Shown: piece after piece, positions 13,287 to 19,587 of the stretch
Numbering within the stretch: the first letter of the stretch is position 1
Layout of the letters: every line of letters starts with the position of its first letter
IMG/VR virus record: IMGVR_UViG_3300009441_000042
Location: 1-24,699 of that record
From: a virus
DNA length: 24,699 bases
Direction: 5' to 3' (one strand)
Notes under the pieces: generated by a model
What the model saw: the letters and a program-made list of their open reading frames with translations, nothing else
What the model was told of the DNA's origin: nothing
Databases searched by the model: none
Translations under genes and position numbers: made by a program

Positions 13287-15081
13287 TCATCTCCTCCTTA
13301 CCCTTCACTTTAATCTGACCTATTGGTCTCGAATTAATAGTGGTGAGTTTTTCCATTGTGAAACGAGAGTAGATGGTCTTGTATTCAAGGTAGTCTCCTC
13401 TTGCGGCAGTTGATTCAAGTCTTGCGGCAAGGTTGACGGAGTCTCCAATGACTGAATAGTCAAACCTAGACTCACTGCCCATATTACCAACAATGCAAGT
13501 CCCAGTATTGATACCAGTTCCAACGTTGATGGGGGGTAAGCCCTGCTCTTGATATTTTCTTCGAAGTTCATTTGTTTTATCTTCTATTTCTATTGCAGAT
13601 TTAACTGCCATCTCTGCATGATTGTCGCACGGTAAGGGTGCGTTCCAGAATGCCATAATACAATCGCCCATATATTTGTCGATAGTACCACCGTTATTTA
13701 GTATAATATTAGTCATCTCATTCAAATAATTGTTAATAAGTGCGACCAATCCTTCTGCATCGTCCTTGTTTTTATAATGCTCGCTTATGGGGGTGAATCC
13801 ACATATGTCCATGAATAGGAACGTCATCTCTTTTCTCTCACCACCCAACTTCATGAGACTAGGGTCTTTTGCCAACATGTCCACCATGTCGGGTGAAAGG
13901 TATGTACCGAACTGTCCCTTAATCATCTGTTTCTGTTTGAACTGAGTGTAGAACTGGACGAACGAACCGTGTGCAAATACTACCACAATGGTCACTATAG
14001 GAAATACTGGGTCAAACAATAAGAAGTGTGTTCTGAATGTATCTACCGCAAAGTAATATGTTCCCATGAGTATGACACCAAACGTCATACCAGATACAGT
14101 AATCGGGGACATGGTTAAGAATGCAAGAAGTATGACAGAAAGTATGACAGTTCCAAGAATCTCGTAGACCATATACTCGGACTGTCGTTTTAAAACTACA
14201 CCATCAATCATTGTCTTGACTAAGTTTGCTTGAATGTCATGGGGATACATAGAACCCATTGGAGTGGATACTACATTCGAACCTTCGAAAGTCGCACCTA
14301 CGATGATTATTGAACCTTCTGGTATACTTGCAAGGTCTGTAAACGAGTATCTCTTGAACTCATTCCAGTATGCGATTGTAACGTTACCCTCTACATCTGT
14401 AGTAATTGGTTTGAACTGTGGTATACGAACAAACTGAATACCATAGTCATCCGTGGATATCTGATAAGATGAATCCCCTGCGGCAACTCTGAGTACATCT
14501 AATGCAAGTGCGGGATATAGTCTACCATCAAAATTCTCTAGTAGTGGTTGTCTTCTGACAATACCATCAATATCCTGTGCAGATGATATCGTACCATAAC
14601 CAAATGCATTGTCATGGATGACTGGTTGTGCAAACAACATGCCTGGCAATTCTGGTCGGAAGTCTTCTGCGTCCTTATCACCAAATGTTGCAGTACCGAT
14701 ACGGGGTGGACGATAGTCTGTGTTGGTTCTGTTGGATGGTGTGATTGCAACAAGTGCTTGTTTCCATGATAAGATGTCTGCAAAGTATTCATCTCCACCC
14801 ATTCTATCTTCTTCGGAAAACAAGATATTAAATGCAATGATACTACCCTCAACCTTGTCAACCTCATTCCCCATTACTTTACGGGGGATTGGGTACTGTC
14901 CGAATTTGTCTAGGGTCTTCTCATCTATATCTACCAGTACAATTTGTTCTGATACGGACACGGGTTGTGTCCTCTGCATAGAATCAAAAAAAGAGAGTCT
15001 TGCACTCTCTAATAAGAAGGGGTCTAATAATCTTAATGTCACCATGACAATAAGGGTGACTAGTACGTGCCATGTTTTCAT
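13261..15081 (-). CDS. CHASE2-domain class III adenylate cyclase, membrane bound
   Basis: An N-terminal membrane helix (about residues 6-22) leads into a CHASE2 sensor (about 35-295; hallmarks IVLVDIDEKTL, GSIIAFNILF, DIDGIVRRQPL, GSIIIVGATF and the final MYPHDIQAN). Three membrane helices follow (about 303-324, 328-346, 355-376), then a class III cyclase domain (about 415-606). The catalytic set is complete: metal-binding D425 (FMDICGFT) and D473 (DKYMGDC), adenine-selecting K469 and D547, and N550 and R554 (VIGDSVNLAARLES) for the transition state. CHASE2 faces the periplasm, so an external signal would set cAMP output inside. It lies 13 bp after the FecR gene. A late promoter at 15087-15094 sits 5 bases before the ATG. 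I know this two-gene pairing from bacteria; in a phage it is unusual. Confidence 0.95.
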   Translation of the reverse strand: MKTWHVLVTLIVMVTLRLLDPFLLESARLSFFDSMQRTQPVSVSEQIVLVDIDEKTLDKFGQYPIPRKVMGNEVDKVEGSIIAFNILFSEEDRMGGDEYFADILSWKQALVAITPSNRTNTDYRPPRIGTATFGDKDAEDFRPELPGMLFAQPVIHDNAFGYGTISSAQDIDGIVRRQPLLENFDGRLYPALALDVLRVAAGDSSYQISTDDYGIQFVRIPQFKPITTDVEGNVTIAYWNEFKRYSFTDLASIPEGSIIIVGATFEGSNVVSTPMGSMYPHDIQANLVKTMIDGVVLKRQSEYMVYEILGTVILSVILLAFLTMSPITVSGMTFGVILMGTYYFAVDTFRTHFLLFDPVFPIVTIVVVFAHGSFVQFYTQFKQKQMIKGQFGTYLSPDMVDMLAKDPSLMKLGGERKEMTFLFMDICGFTPISEHYKNKDDAEGLVALINNYLNEMTNIILNNGGTIDKYMGDCIMAFWNAPLPCDNHAEMAVKSAIEIEDKTNELRRKYQEQGLPPINVGTGINTGTCIVGNMGSESRFDYSVIGDSVNLAARLESTAARGDYLEYKTIYSRFTMEKLTTINSRPIGQIKVKGKEEMIDIFTMDR

Positions 15082-15086
15082 GGTAT

Positions 15087-15094
15087 TATTTATA
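15087..15094 (-). promoter_or_regulatory. T4-type late promoter before the cyclase gene
   Basis: Minus-strand TATAAATA directly follows the TGA of the FecR gene and lies 5 bases before the cyclase ATG (15081). In T4 late promoters this octamer spans about -13 to -6, so RNA would start at the A of the ATG and have no leader. Confidence 0.7.
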
Positions 15095-16219
15095 TCATTG
15101 TTTAATTATGATTTCTGACTCTACACCATTAACACGTATGGGGTCAAGTTCTTTACCGTCTTGTTCGATTGATATATTGGTTAATGCATTCTTATCTACG
15201 GTTATTACTGCAATATCATTTACTGTTCTATTGAAGGTTACCTTGTCTCCTTCTATAACTGTCGCAACCTGTGTGACTGTATCAAATCCTTCTTCAGTAC
15301 CCTGTAGATTTATCTCACCTGAACTCTGTCTCTCTTCAAGAACTTCTTCTCCCAGACTATCAAAGTTGTCTAACATGTCTTCGAGTAGGTCAACGTCCAG
15401 ATAATTAATATCCAATTCTGTAAACTCTAAGAGGTCTTCTTCTAACTCGGCAGATTCTAACATGTCTTCGTCAAGAAAGTCTATGTCTAAAGGATTGAGG
15501 TTCTTGACCGCATTTACATTTGCCATGAACTCTTCTTGTGTCTGTATTGTCTTGGGTGGGTTGATAATCATAATGTTATTCAACATATCCAAGGTCAAAT
15601 CTAATATTGCGGGTGCGGATGGGGCGGTTTCTGCAACTGTTGTGGTGGTGGATTCGAATGGTTTATTGAGTACCACTTCACCTGTCATTGTTGAAACAAT
15701 AATCTCACCCGAAGAAATACCGTTCACGTCTGGTAAAAGTACCACAAGAGTTTTCCCGAATTCATCAACGGTTACTGTGAAATCTGTACCCCTGATACCA
15801 ATAGATGCGGTAGGGGTTTTGAGTCGGATGTTTTCTTTATCAACTTTACCCAAACCACCAGATATGAATCTAGCAGTTCCTTGGGCGAACGTCATCGCCA
15901 AGTCAGATTTGCTTGGGTCATCATCAAACACTACATTGTCAATCACAATCCGTGTGTGTTCGGTCATCCTTAATTTTGAATCATCTTGAAAACGAACCTG
16001 AAGGCGACCTTCGCCAGTGCGGAGGTCATCCTTCGAGATTACATCTTGTCCTTGGTTTGGTTCAATCTTATCCAAATCACGGATAATCTGTCTCCAACCA
16101 ACTGCCTTATCGACAGCACCTACATCTTCGGAATTAGTTTCCGCATGTAGTTGTGAGACCACCGTCAGACTGAGTAATACATATAGTAGCATCAGTCGTG
16201 CTTGTTCCTGAACCATCAT
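15095..16219 (-). CDS. Secreted FecR-domain protein with acidic C-terminal region
   Basis: The signal peptide spans roughly residues 1-26 (LMLLYVLLSLTVVSQLHA, cut before ETNSED). A FecR domain follows (about 50-165): EGRLQVRFQDDSKLRMTEHT, then ARFISGG, then RLKTPTASIGIRGTDFTV, all typical of the family. This protein has no anti-sigma part, so it is a stand-alone periplasmic or surface FecR protein rather than a TonB-linked regulator. Residues about 245-300 are a leucine-rich acidic repeat (units like DFLDEDMLE, DINYLDVDLLE). The start has GGAG at good spacing and overlaps the end of the curlin-like gene by 86 bases. FecR proteins next to CHASE2 cyclases occur in bacteria, so the two probably work as a pair, for instance by binding a ligand for the sensor domain. 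Confidence 0.92.
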   Translation of the reverse strand: MMVQEQARLMLLYVLLSLTVVSQLHAETNSEDVGAVDKAVGWRQIIRDLDKIEPNQGQDVISKDDLRTGEGRLQVRFQDDSKLRMTEHTRIVIDNVVFDDDPSKSDLAMTFAQGTARFISGGLGKVDKENIRLKTPTASIGIRGTDFTVTVDEFGKTLVVLLPDVNGISSGEIIVSTMTGEVVLNKPFESTTTTVAETAPSAPAILDLTLDMLNNIMIINPPKTIQTQEEFMANVNAVKNLNPLDIDFLDEDMLESAELEEDLLEFTELDINYLDVDLLEDMLDNFDSLGEEVLEERQSSGEINLQGTEEGFDTVTQVATVIEGDKVTFNRTVNDIAVITVDKNALTNISIEQDGKELDPIRVNGVESEIIIKQ

Positions 16220-16862
16220 AGTCTATCTCCAATGAATCTGACTGTAAAGTAGATTCTTGGTTCACTTTGATGTCCCAATAATTACCAGTACCCGTCAGAA
16301 CAAAATTGTGTCCGTCATATCCACTTGCATTATATAACAAGCTAGAGTTATCGGAAACAACATCCATGTTAAAAGTCAAGCTTGAAGCATCAATATTGAT
16401 ATCTCCAGTATTGAAATCACCGTCTAATACGAAGTCAAAATCAACATCGTTAGCAGTATCCAATGAACCAAAATCAAAGTCTAAGTCATTATTACCACCA
16501 GTTATATCAACTAAGTAATTACCATTTGTTGCACCAAAGGAGTTATCCTTATCCACATCAAACAATAAGTCGTTCGAAGAACCATTGATATCGATGTCTA
16601 CTGTCGAAGTACCAATAATAGACCCGATAAGGTTATTACTGCCACCAGATAAGTTGACGTTGAAATCCATGTCCGCACCATCGATGAGGAACTTAGTTGT
16701 GCCAGTTGTTGCACCAGCAAGTTTGTTACCACTTCCATCTTGTATAATTTCTACAGTCGCACCATTTCCTACTTGGTCAATGTAAATTTCATTGTCTGCA
16801 TACACGTACACAGTACTAATTACGAACATCATAGACCCAATAATTTTTGTCTTAACGTTCAT
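16134..16862 (-). CDS. Curlin-like secreted fibre protein
   Basis: A signal peptide (about residues 1-22, ending VYVYA) is followed by a chain rich in N, D, G, S and T with alternating hydrophobic residues. The first mature repeat, IDQVGNGATVEIIQDGSGNK, keeps the Q-x-G-N and Q-x-G spacing of curlin repeats. Later units (GGSNNLIGSIIG, DINGSSNDLLFDV, DITGGNNDLDFDF) replace glutamine by aspartate but keep the N-D/N-L rhythm. This predicts a beta-solenoid or amyloid-forming strand-turn stack. Two cysteines lie near the C-terminus (ICITQSDGGLTTTCGN). The gene follows csgG with an 11-bp overlap and a strong binding site (TGGAGAA), as expected for a substrate of that export pore. It might be a fibre subunit or nucleator (CsgB role); I cannot tell which. 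Confidence 0.85.
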   Translation of the reverse strand: MNVKTKIIGSMMFVISTVYVYADNEIYIDQVGNGATVEIIQDGSGNKLAGATTGTTKFLIDGADMDFNVNLSGGSNNLIGSIIGTSTVDIDINGSSNDLLFDVDKDNSFGATNGNYLVDITGGNNDLDFDFGSLDTANDVDFDFVLDGDFNTGDINIDASSLTFNMDVVSDNSSLLYNASGYDGHNFVLTGTGNYWDIKVNQESTLQSDSLEIDYDGSGTSTTDATICITQSDGGLTTTCGN

Positions 16863-17673
16863 TCTTTTCTCCAGTTAATGTCCAAAAACCACTTTGAGCT
16901 CCCCTCAAAATTAGTTCTAGGACTCCTTGTTCAATCGCCCGTTGAGTAGCAATTGACACACTTTCGTTTGAAGTAACTCCACTTTCTATTTCTACAAGTT
17001 GAGTACCCTGTTCTATAAATTTAAACACGTCTCCACTGTAACCAGTAGATAGTATGGTTTTACTTGTTATAACATCAAGTATCACCTCACCCGTAGCGAC
17101 AGAAACTAATCGTATATTCACCGTAACGGTGTCTACACTAAATTCACGAGAACCACCAATGCCTAATGTTCTAGCACCTTGACCTCCCGTGTCTATAGAA
17201 GAATCATACCCTACTATACCCCCTGCAATTATCATGCCAGCAAAAGTAAGCGCTGGCAGTTTTTGGGAGTCTGCACCCTCATATGTGGTTCGGGTTTGAC
17301 GTATTAACTGTCGTTCCCTCGTCACATGGTCGAGAATTTGACGGTCAACAACACGGAAAAATTCTCCGTTACTTGCACGTTTCAATGCTCTAATAAGATA
17401 CACTGAAGGTGCTTGTGTGACCGCTGAACTGAACGATGTTCCACCGCTACTGTTCTGTCTTTTTTGTCCCGTTTGGTCTGTAAACTGATACACAGCTACA
17501 GTCGGTTTCCTTACTGGTTTAGATACATCAATCAACCCTTGTTGCAATAATGTGAACTGAACCTGTGGTTCTTCTTGTGTTGGCATCTCAAAATTCTTAC
17601 CACCTAAAGTCGAACAACTAGATACCAAAATCACCAAGGGGAATAGTAATAGTCGTGACATTGCCATTCTCAT
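16852..17673 (-). CDS. csgG: CsgG-like curli export pore lipoprotein
   Basis: A lipoprotein signal with lipobox LVSSC (C20) is followed by a CsgG domain close to full length (273 residues against 277 in E. coli). Strong matches are VAVYQFTDQTGQ (about 59-70), FSSAVTQA (81-88), DHVTRERQLIRQ, GGIVGYDS, GGQGARTLGIGG, VTVNIRLVSVATGEVI, SKTILSTG and SGVTSNESVS. In E. coli CsgG forms a nine-subunit outer-membrane channel for curli subunits. The constriction loop differs: E. coli has Y51, N55 and F56, while here the loop is two residues longer and Gly/Ser-rich (SSGGTSF) and keeps only the phenylalanine. The C-terminus is shorter. Three ATGs (17673, 17667, 17661) are possible starts; all leave the signal intact. 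It overlaps csgF by 56 bp and lies in the late operon. Confidence 0.93.
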   Translation of the reverse strand: MRMAMSRLLLFPLVILVSSCSTLGGKNFEMPTQEEPQVQFTLLQQGLIDVSKPVRKPTVAVYQFTDQTGQKRQNSSGGTSFSSAVTQAPSVYLIRALKRASNGEFFRVVDRQILDHVTRERQLIRQTRTTYEGADSQKLPALTFAGMIIAGGIVGYDSSIDTGGQGARTLGIGGSREFSVDTVTVNIRLVSVATGEVILDVITSKTILSTGYSGDVFKFIEQGTQLVEIESGVTSNESVSIATQRAIEQGVLELILRGAQSGFWTLTGEKNER

Positions 17674-18109
17674 CTGTTATTGTTAATATTACTGTATCAC
17701 CGTCTGTAACGTATGATATCCCAGTACCCTCGATATTGAATTCACCAGTAGGACTAGGGTTCTCTCCGAACATACCGTCCACTATCTGTCTAGATAGGGT
17801 GGAGTAAATTCTACTCTCCACATTCCTGATAAATTTTGCGAGAGTTGTATTTTCTGCATCTCTCTCCAACTGTTCTTTTAAGTCTTTTATTTCTTGTTTA
17901 ATCGCATCTTTTCTGGATGTCTCTTGGTTCTCAATCGTGAGGTAATGTGAACTCTGATTGATACCACTAAACGAAGGCGATTTAAACTTATGCTCTTTTG
18001 GTGCGGCACTGACTTCAACCACCACACACAACATGAGAAGCATTGCAATGGTCAATACTGCACCATCAAACTTCTCCATCATACTCCAATTTTTAATCTT
18101 GTTTTTCAT
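17618..18109 (-). CDS. csgF: CsgF-like curli assembly factor
   Basis: A signal peptide (about residues 15-36, LTIAMLLMLCVVVEVSAA) is followed by KFKSPSFSGINQSSHYL, which matches the conserved N-terminus of mature CsgF (F-x-x-P-x-F-x-G), the part that plugs into the CsgG channel in E. coli. The C-terminal region (LSRQIVDGMFGE, then TGISYVTDGDTVILTITDE and VTTITIPLGDF) matches the CsgF beta domain. A helical insert of about 40 charged residues (KQEIKDLKEQLERDAEN) lies between and predicts a coiled coil not typical of E. coli CsgF. Starts at ATG 18109 or, with GGAG closer by, at 18079; the signal peptide fits either. It comes directly before csgG, the usual partner. Confidence 0.9.
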   Translation of the reverse strand: MKNKIKNWSMMEKFDGAVLTIAMLLMLCVVVEVSAAPKEHKFKSPSFSGINQSSHYLTIENQETSRKDAIKQEIKDLKEQLERDAENTTLAKFIRNVESRIYSTLSRQIVDGMFGENPSPTGEFNIEGTGISYVTDGDTVILTITDENGNVTTITIPLGDFGI

Positions 18110-18347
18110 CTTCTCTTTGTTTTCTCCCCATTTCTATTGCAGTGTCTAACTTCTGTTGCAATCGAATTATGTCATTATCTAACATTCTTACACGGTCTAT
18201 AAGACCGATTATTACCACGTGTGCATCATCTAACTTTACTTCTACCTGTTGTGTGATTGTTTTCCACACAAAATAGATGACGTAAAGCATCCCCAATGCG
18301 GCAACTATCGGAAAGCCGAAATCCTTTATGGCTGTAACTACATCCAT
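18093..18347 (-). CDS. Holin-like small membrane protein, copy 2
   Basis: The 84-residue protein has one N-terminal membrane helix (MDVVTAIKDFGFPIVAALGM, on to about residue 31), then a short amphipathic segment and a charged C-terminal coiled coil (RMLDNDIIRLQQKLDTAIEM). The LGFP/DFGFPI-type N-terminus and single helix plus coiled coil resemble BhlA/UviB-type holin-like proteins. Its partner 13 bp upstream has the same plan, so the two look like a duplicated pair. No good ribosome binding site precedes the ATG. It overlaps csgF. A role in lysis or membrane signalling is possible, but a membrane anchor for the curli pore cannot be excluded. Confidence 0.78.
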   Translation of the reverse strand: MDVVTAIKDFGFPIVAALGMLYVIYFVWKTITQQVEVKLDDAHVVIIGLIDRVRMLDNDIIRLQQKLDTAIEMGRKQREDEKQD

Positions 18348-18359
18348 AATGTCAACGAG

Positions 18360-18641
18360 TTAGTCCCTCCGTGCATCATTCTTTCCATCTGCTCTACTAA
18401 TCCTATTCAAGTCTGGTTTGATACCCAATACAACACACATAGTTGTATCCATACGAACCATATCATGGTTCATATTCTTGACCCGATTGTCAAGCCCTCC
18501 AACCATATTACTGATAAAATTTACTTTATCAATAACACCGTTCATTATATATTTCAACGTAAGGAACATGAAGAACCCACCCAAACACGCTGCTGCGATT
18601 GGAAAACCTAATTCGGAGACTAGTATTACTATCTCATCCAT
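18360..18641 (-). CDS. Holin-like small membrane protein, copy 1; first gene of the late operon
   Basis: This 93-residue protein begins MDEIVILVSELGFPIAAACL, with one membrane helix (about 4-33), then a charged tail containing a short heptad-like part (VGGLDNRVKNMNHDMVRMD). The N-terminal GFPI-A-A pattern is shared with the next gene, so they are probably paralogues. The ATG lies 5 bases after a TATAAATA late promoter, so the mRNA is predicted to begin at the start codon. The tail is mostly polar and ends with basic residues, typical of holin-like proteins. Neither gene has an obvious endolysin partner in this window. Confidence 0.78.
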   Translation of the reverse strand: MDEIVILVSELGFPIAAACLGGFFMFLTLKYIMNGVIDKVNFISNMVGGLDNRVKNMNHDMVRMDTTMCVVLGIKPDLNRISRADGKNDARRD

Positions 18642-18646
18642 GCCTT

Positions 18647-18654
18647 TATTTATA
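18647..18654 (-). promoter_or_regulatory. T4-type late promoter of the holin-curli operon
   Basis: Minus-strand TATAAATA, 5 bases before ATG 18641, in the 40-bp gap between the divergent genes. The only purine-rich run (AAGG) is 1 base from the ATG, too close for a normal binding site, so the transcript should be leaderless. It would drive the run down to the oxygenase-like gene. Confidence 0.72.
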
Positions 18655-18668
18655 CAAATAACGGTCTG

Positions 18669-18676
18669 TATATATA
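18669..18676 (+). promoter_or_regulatory. Possible late-type or -10 promoter for the only plus-strand gene
   Basis: TATATATA lies 5 bases before ATG 18682, the same spacing as the minus-strand late promoters, with one base different from TATAAATA. The overlapping TATAAT (18673-18678) could instead be a sigma70 -10, but no good -35 lies 17 bp upstream. Confidence 0.4.
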
Positions 18677-18681
18677 ATTAT

Positions 18682-18993
18682 ATGGATAATTTATATAGAA
18701 AATGGATTACGTTTGCGATAATGATTGTGTTTTTTTGGTCATGGCCAGTACGACTGTTCACTAAAAAGAACAACTGTTATTTCTGGACGTTAGAGAATCT
18801 TATCGTGAATGGTGGTAAGGCAGAATGGTATCCATCAAAACGATGGATTGGATATCATGTTGTTTGGATTGACAAGGACGGTCAGAAGTTTGAGTACACT
18901 ATTCCACGTATGAAGAGGGATACTCCATGGTACAAGATGTTATTCTATGATGGGAAGGTTAGACCTTTTAGAGAATTAAATAAAGACCAATAA
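18682..18993 (+). CDS. Small membrane-anchored hypothetical protein, the only plus-strand gene
   Basis: The 103-residue protein starts MDNLYRKWITFAIMIVFFWS, with a membrane helix at about residues 8-24. It continues with a soluble aromatic-rich domain (NNCYFWTLENLIVNGGKAEW, then GYHVVWIDKDGQKFEYTIPR) and a basic C-terminus. An uncleaved signal anchor seems likely, with the soluble part on the periplasmic side. I recognise no family. A longer in-frame opening to the left runs antisense through the holin-like gene and is not likely. The start has no Shine-Dalgarno, like its minus-strand neighbour. A terminator follows directly, giving a self-contained single-gene unit within otherwise leftward DNA. 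Confidence 0.75.
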   Translation: MDNLYRKWITFAIMIVFFWSWPVRLFTKKNNCYFWTLENLIVNGGKAEWYPSKRWIGYHVVWIDKDGQKFEYTIPRMKRDTPWYKMLFYDGKVRPFRELNKDQ

Positions 18994-18999
18994 GAAAAA

Positions 19000-19025
19000 T
19001 CCCCGACTTTGCGGGGACTCTTTTT
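19000..19025. terminator. Bidirectional intrinsic terminator
   Basis: A 6-bp stem TCCCCG/CGGGGA with a 6-base loop is flanked by T runs on both strands: CTCTTTTT after it on the plus strand and GGGGATTTTTC on the minus strand. It ends the plus-strand gene (stop at 18993) and the leftward transcript from the bS21 cluster, which converge here. A second possible hairpin (GGTTGT/ACAACC, 19028-19056) lies alongside. Confidence 0.85.
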
Positions 19026-19080
19026 GCGGTTGTACTTCGTTTTATCGGGGACAACCTTGTGTTTAAAAGGACTATTGTTG

Positions 19081-19206
19081 TCAAACAATACTTTCGCATA
19101 TCGGGTCTTTAATCTTTTTTGTTTTTTCATAAATCACCAGTTTGATTACCTTATTCAGTCTTCCAGACTTCATAGTCTTATTAAATGTTTTCCATAACTC
19201 AATCAT
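19081..19206 (-). CDS. Very small basic protein, 41 residues, behind late promoters
   Basis: ATG at 19206 is preceded by GGAGG at good spacing, and two overlapping late promoters lie about 15 bases upstream. The product begins MIELWKTFNKTMKSGRLNKV and ends KKIKDPICESIV. It is basic and soluble with no known family. The arrangement of promoter, binding site and following terminator makes it a credible late gene despite its size. The competing minus-strand frame starting at 19130 runs through the terminator and into the opposite-strand gene and is less likely. Confidence 0.7.
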   Translation of the reverse strand: MIELWKTFNKTMKSGRLNKVIKLVIYEKTKKIKDPICESIV

Positions 19207-19220
19207 CAAGTTACCTCCTA

Positions 19221-19234
19221 TATTTATATTTATA
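19221..19234 (-). promoter_or_regulatory. Two overlapping T4-type late promoters
   Basis: On the minus strand, TATAAATATAAATA contains two TATAAATA octamers sharing two bases (19234-19227 and 19228-19221). The closer would start RNA near 19215, just before the GGAGG binding site of the 41-residue gene. Confidence 0.7.
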
Positions 19235-19267
19235 AGAGTTGTTACAGTTGTGTGACAATTATGTGAC

Positions 19268-19558
19268 TTATCTGTAACGGAACTTCATCCTTTCTTCTAA
19301 CTCACGTTCTTTCATCCTCACCTTCTTGACTCTTCGAATCGCTTGGAGTTTGGATGCACGTCTAGTTTCTCTTCTAGTCTCGAAGAATTCCTTCTTCTTA
19401 ATATCAAAGAGAATGTTAGACTTCTTGACTTTTCTCTTAAAAATCTTTAGTGCAGTTTCGACATCATCGTTTCTTACGGTTACTTCTCTTGCACCATCTT
19501 TTGGCCACACTTTTGGTTTAGGACGTTGTGGTCTCCTATCATGAAATGTTTTTCTCAT
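19268..19558 (-). CDS. rpsU: Phage-encoded ribosomal protein bS21
   Basis: Residues about 25-96 match bS21: VTVRNDDVETALKIFKRKVK, then LFDIKKKEFFETRRE and a very basic helical tail (RRASKLQAIRRVKK). bS21 sits in the 30S platform near the mRNA exit and helps initiation. Phage copies, including one known from the SAR11 myophage HTVC008M, may replace the host protein and favour phage mRNA. This one has about 24 extra N-terminal residues (RRPQRPKPKVWPKDG), a proline and lysine-rich extension not present in E. coli bS21. AAGGA lies just before ATG 19558. It is the fourth gene behind promoter P5, so it would be made early. Confidence 0.9.
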   Translation of the reverse strand: MRKTFHDRRPQRPKPKVWPKDGAREVTVRNDDVETALKIFKRKVKKSNILFDIKKKEFFETRRETRRASKLQAIRRVKKVRMKERELEERMKFRYR

Positions 19559-19587
19559 AGTTCCTTAGTTAAGGTTAATATTACCAA

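Noticed and set aside
15462-15989. 175-codon plus-strand open frame
   Set aside because: It is antisense to the FecR gene, which has clear domain evidence; no binding site and no recognisable protein.
18418-18681. Long upstream extension of the plus-strand gene
   Set aside because: It is antisense to the holin-like gene. The start at 18682 fits the membrane anchor and the promoter spacing.
19079-19084. TTGACA on the minus strand containing the stop of the 41-residue gene
   Set aside because: No -10 box lies about 17 bp downstream, so it is not a promoter, although it repeats the stop-in-TTGACA pattern.
18945-19130. Minus-strand open frame of 61 codons starting at 19130
   Set aside because: It runs through the two-way terminator and into the opposite-strand gene, has no good binding site, and competes with the better supported 41-residue gene.
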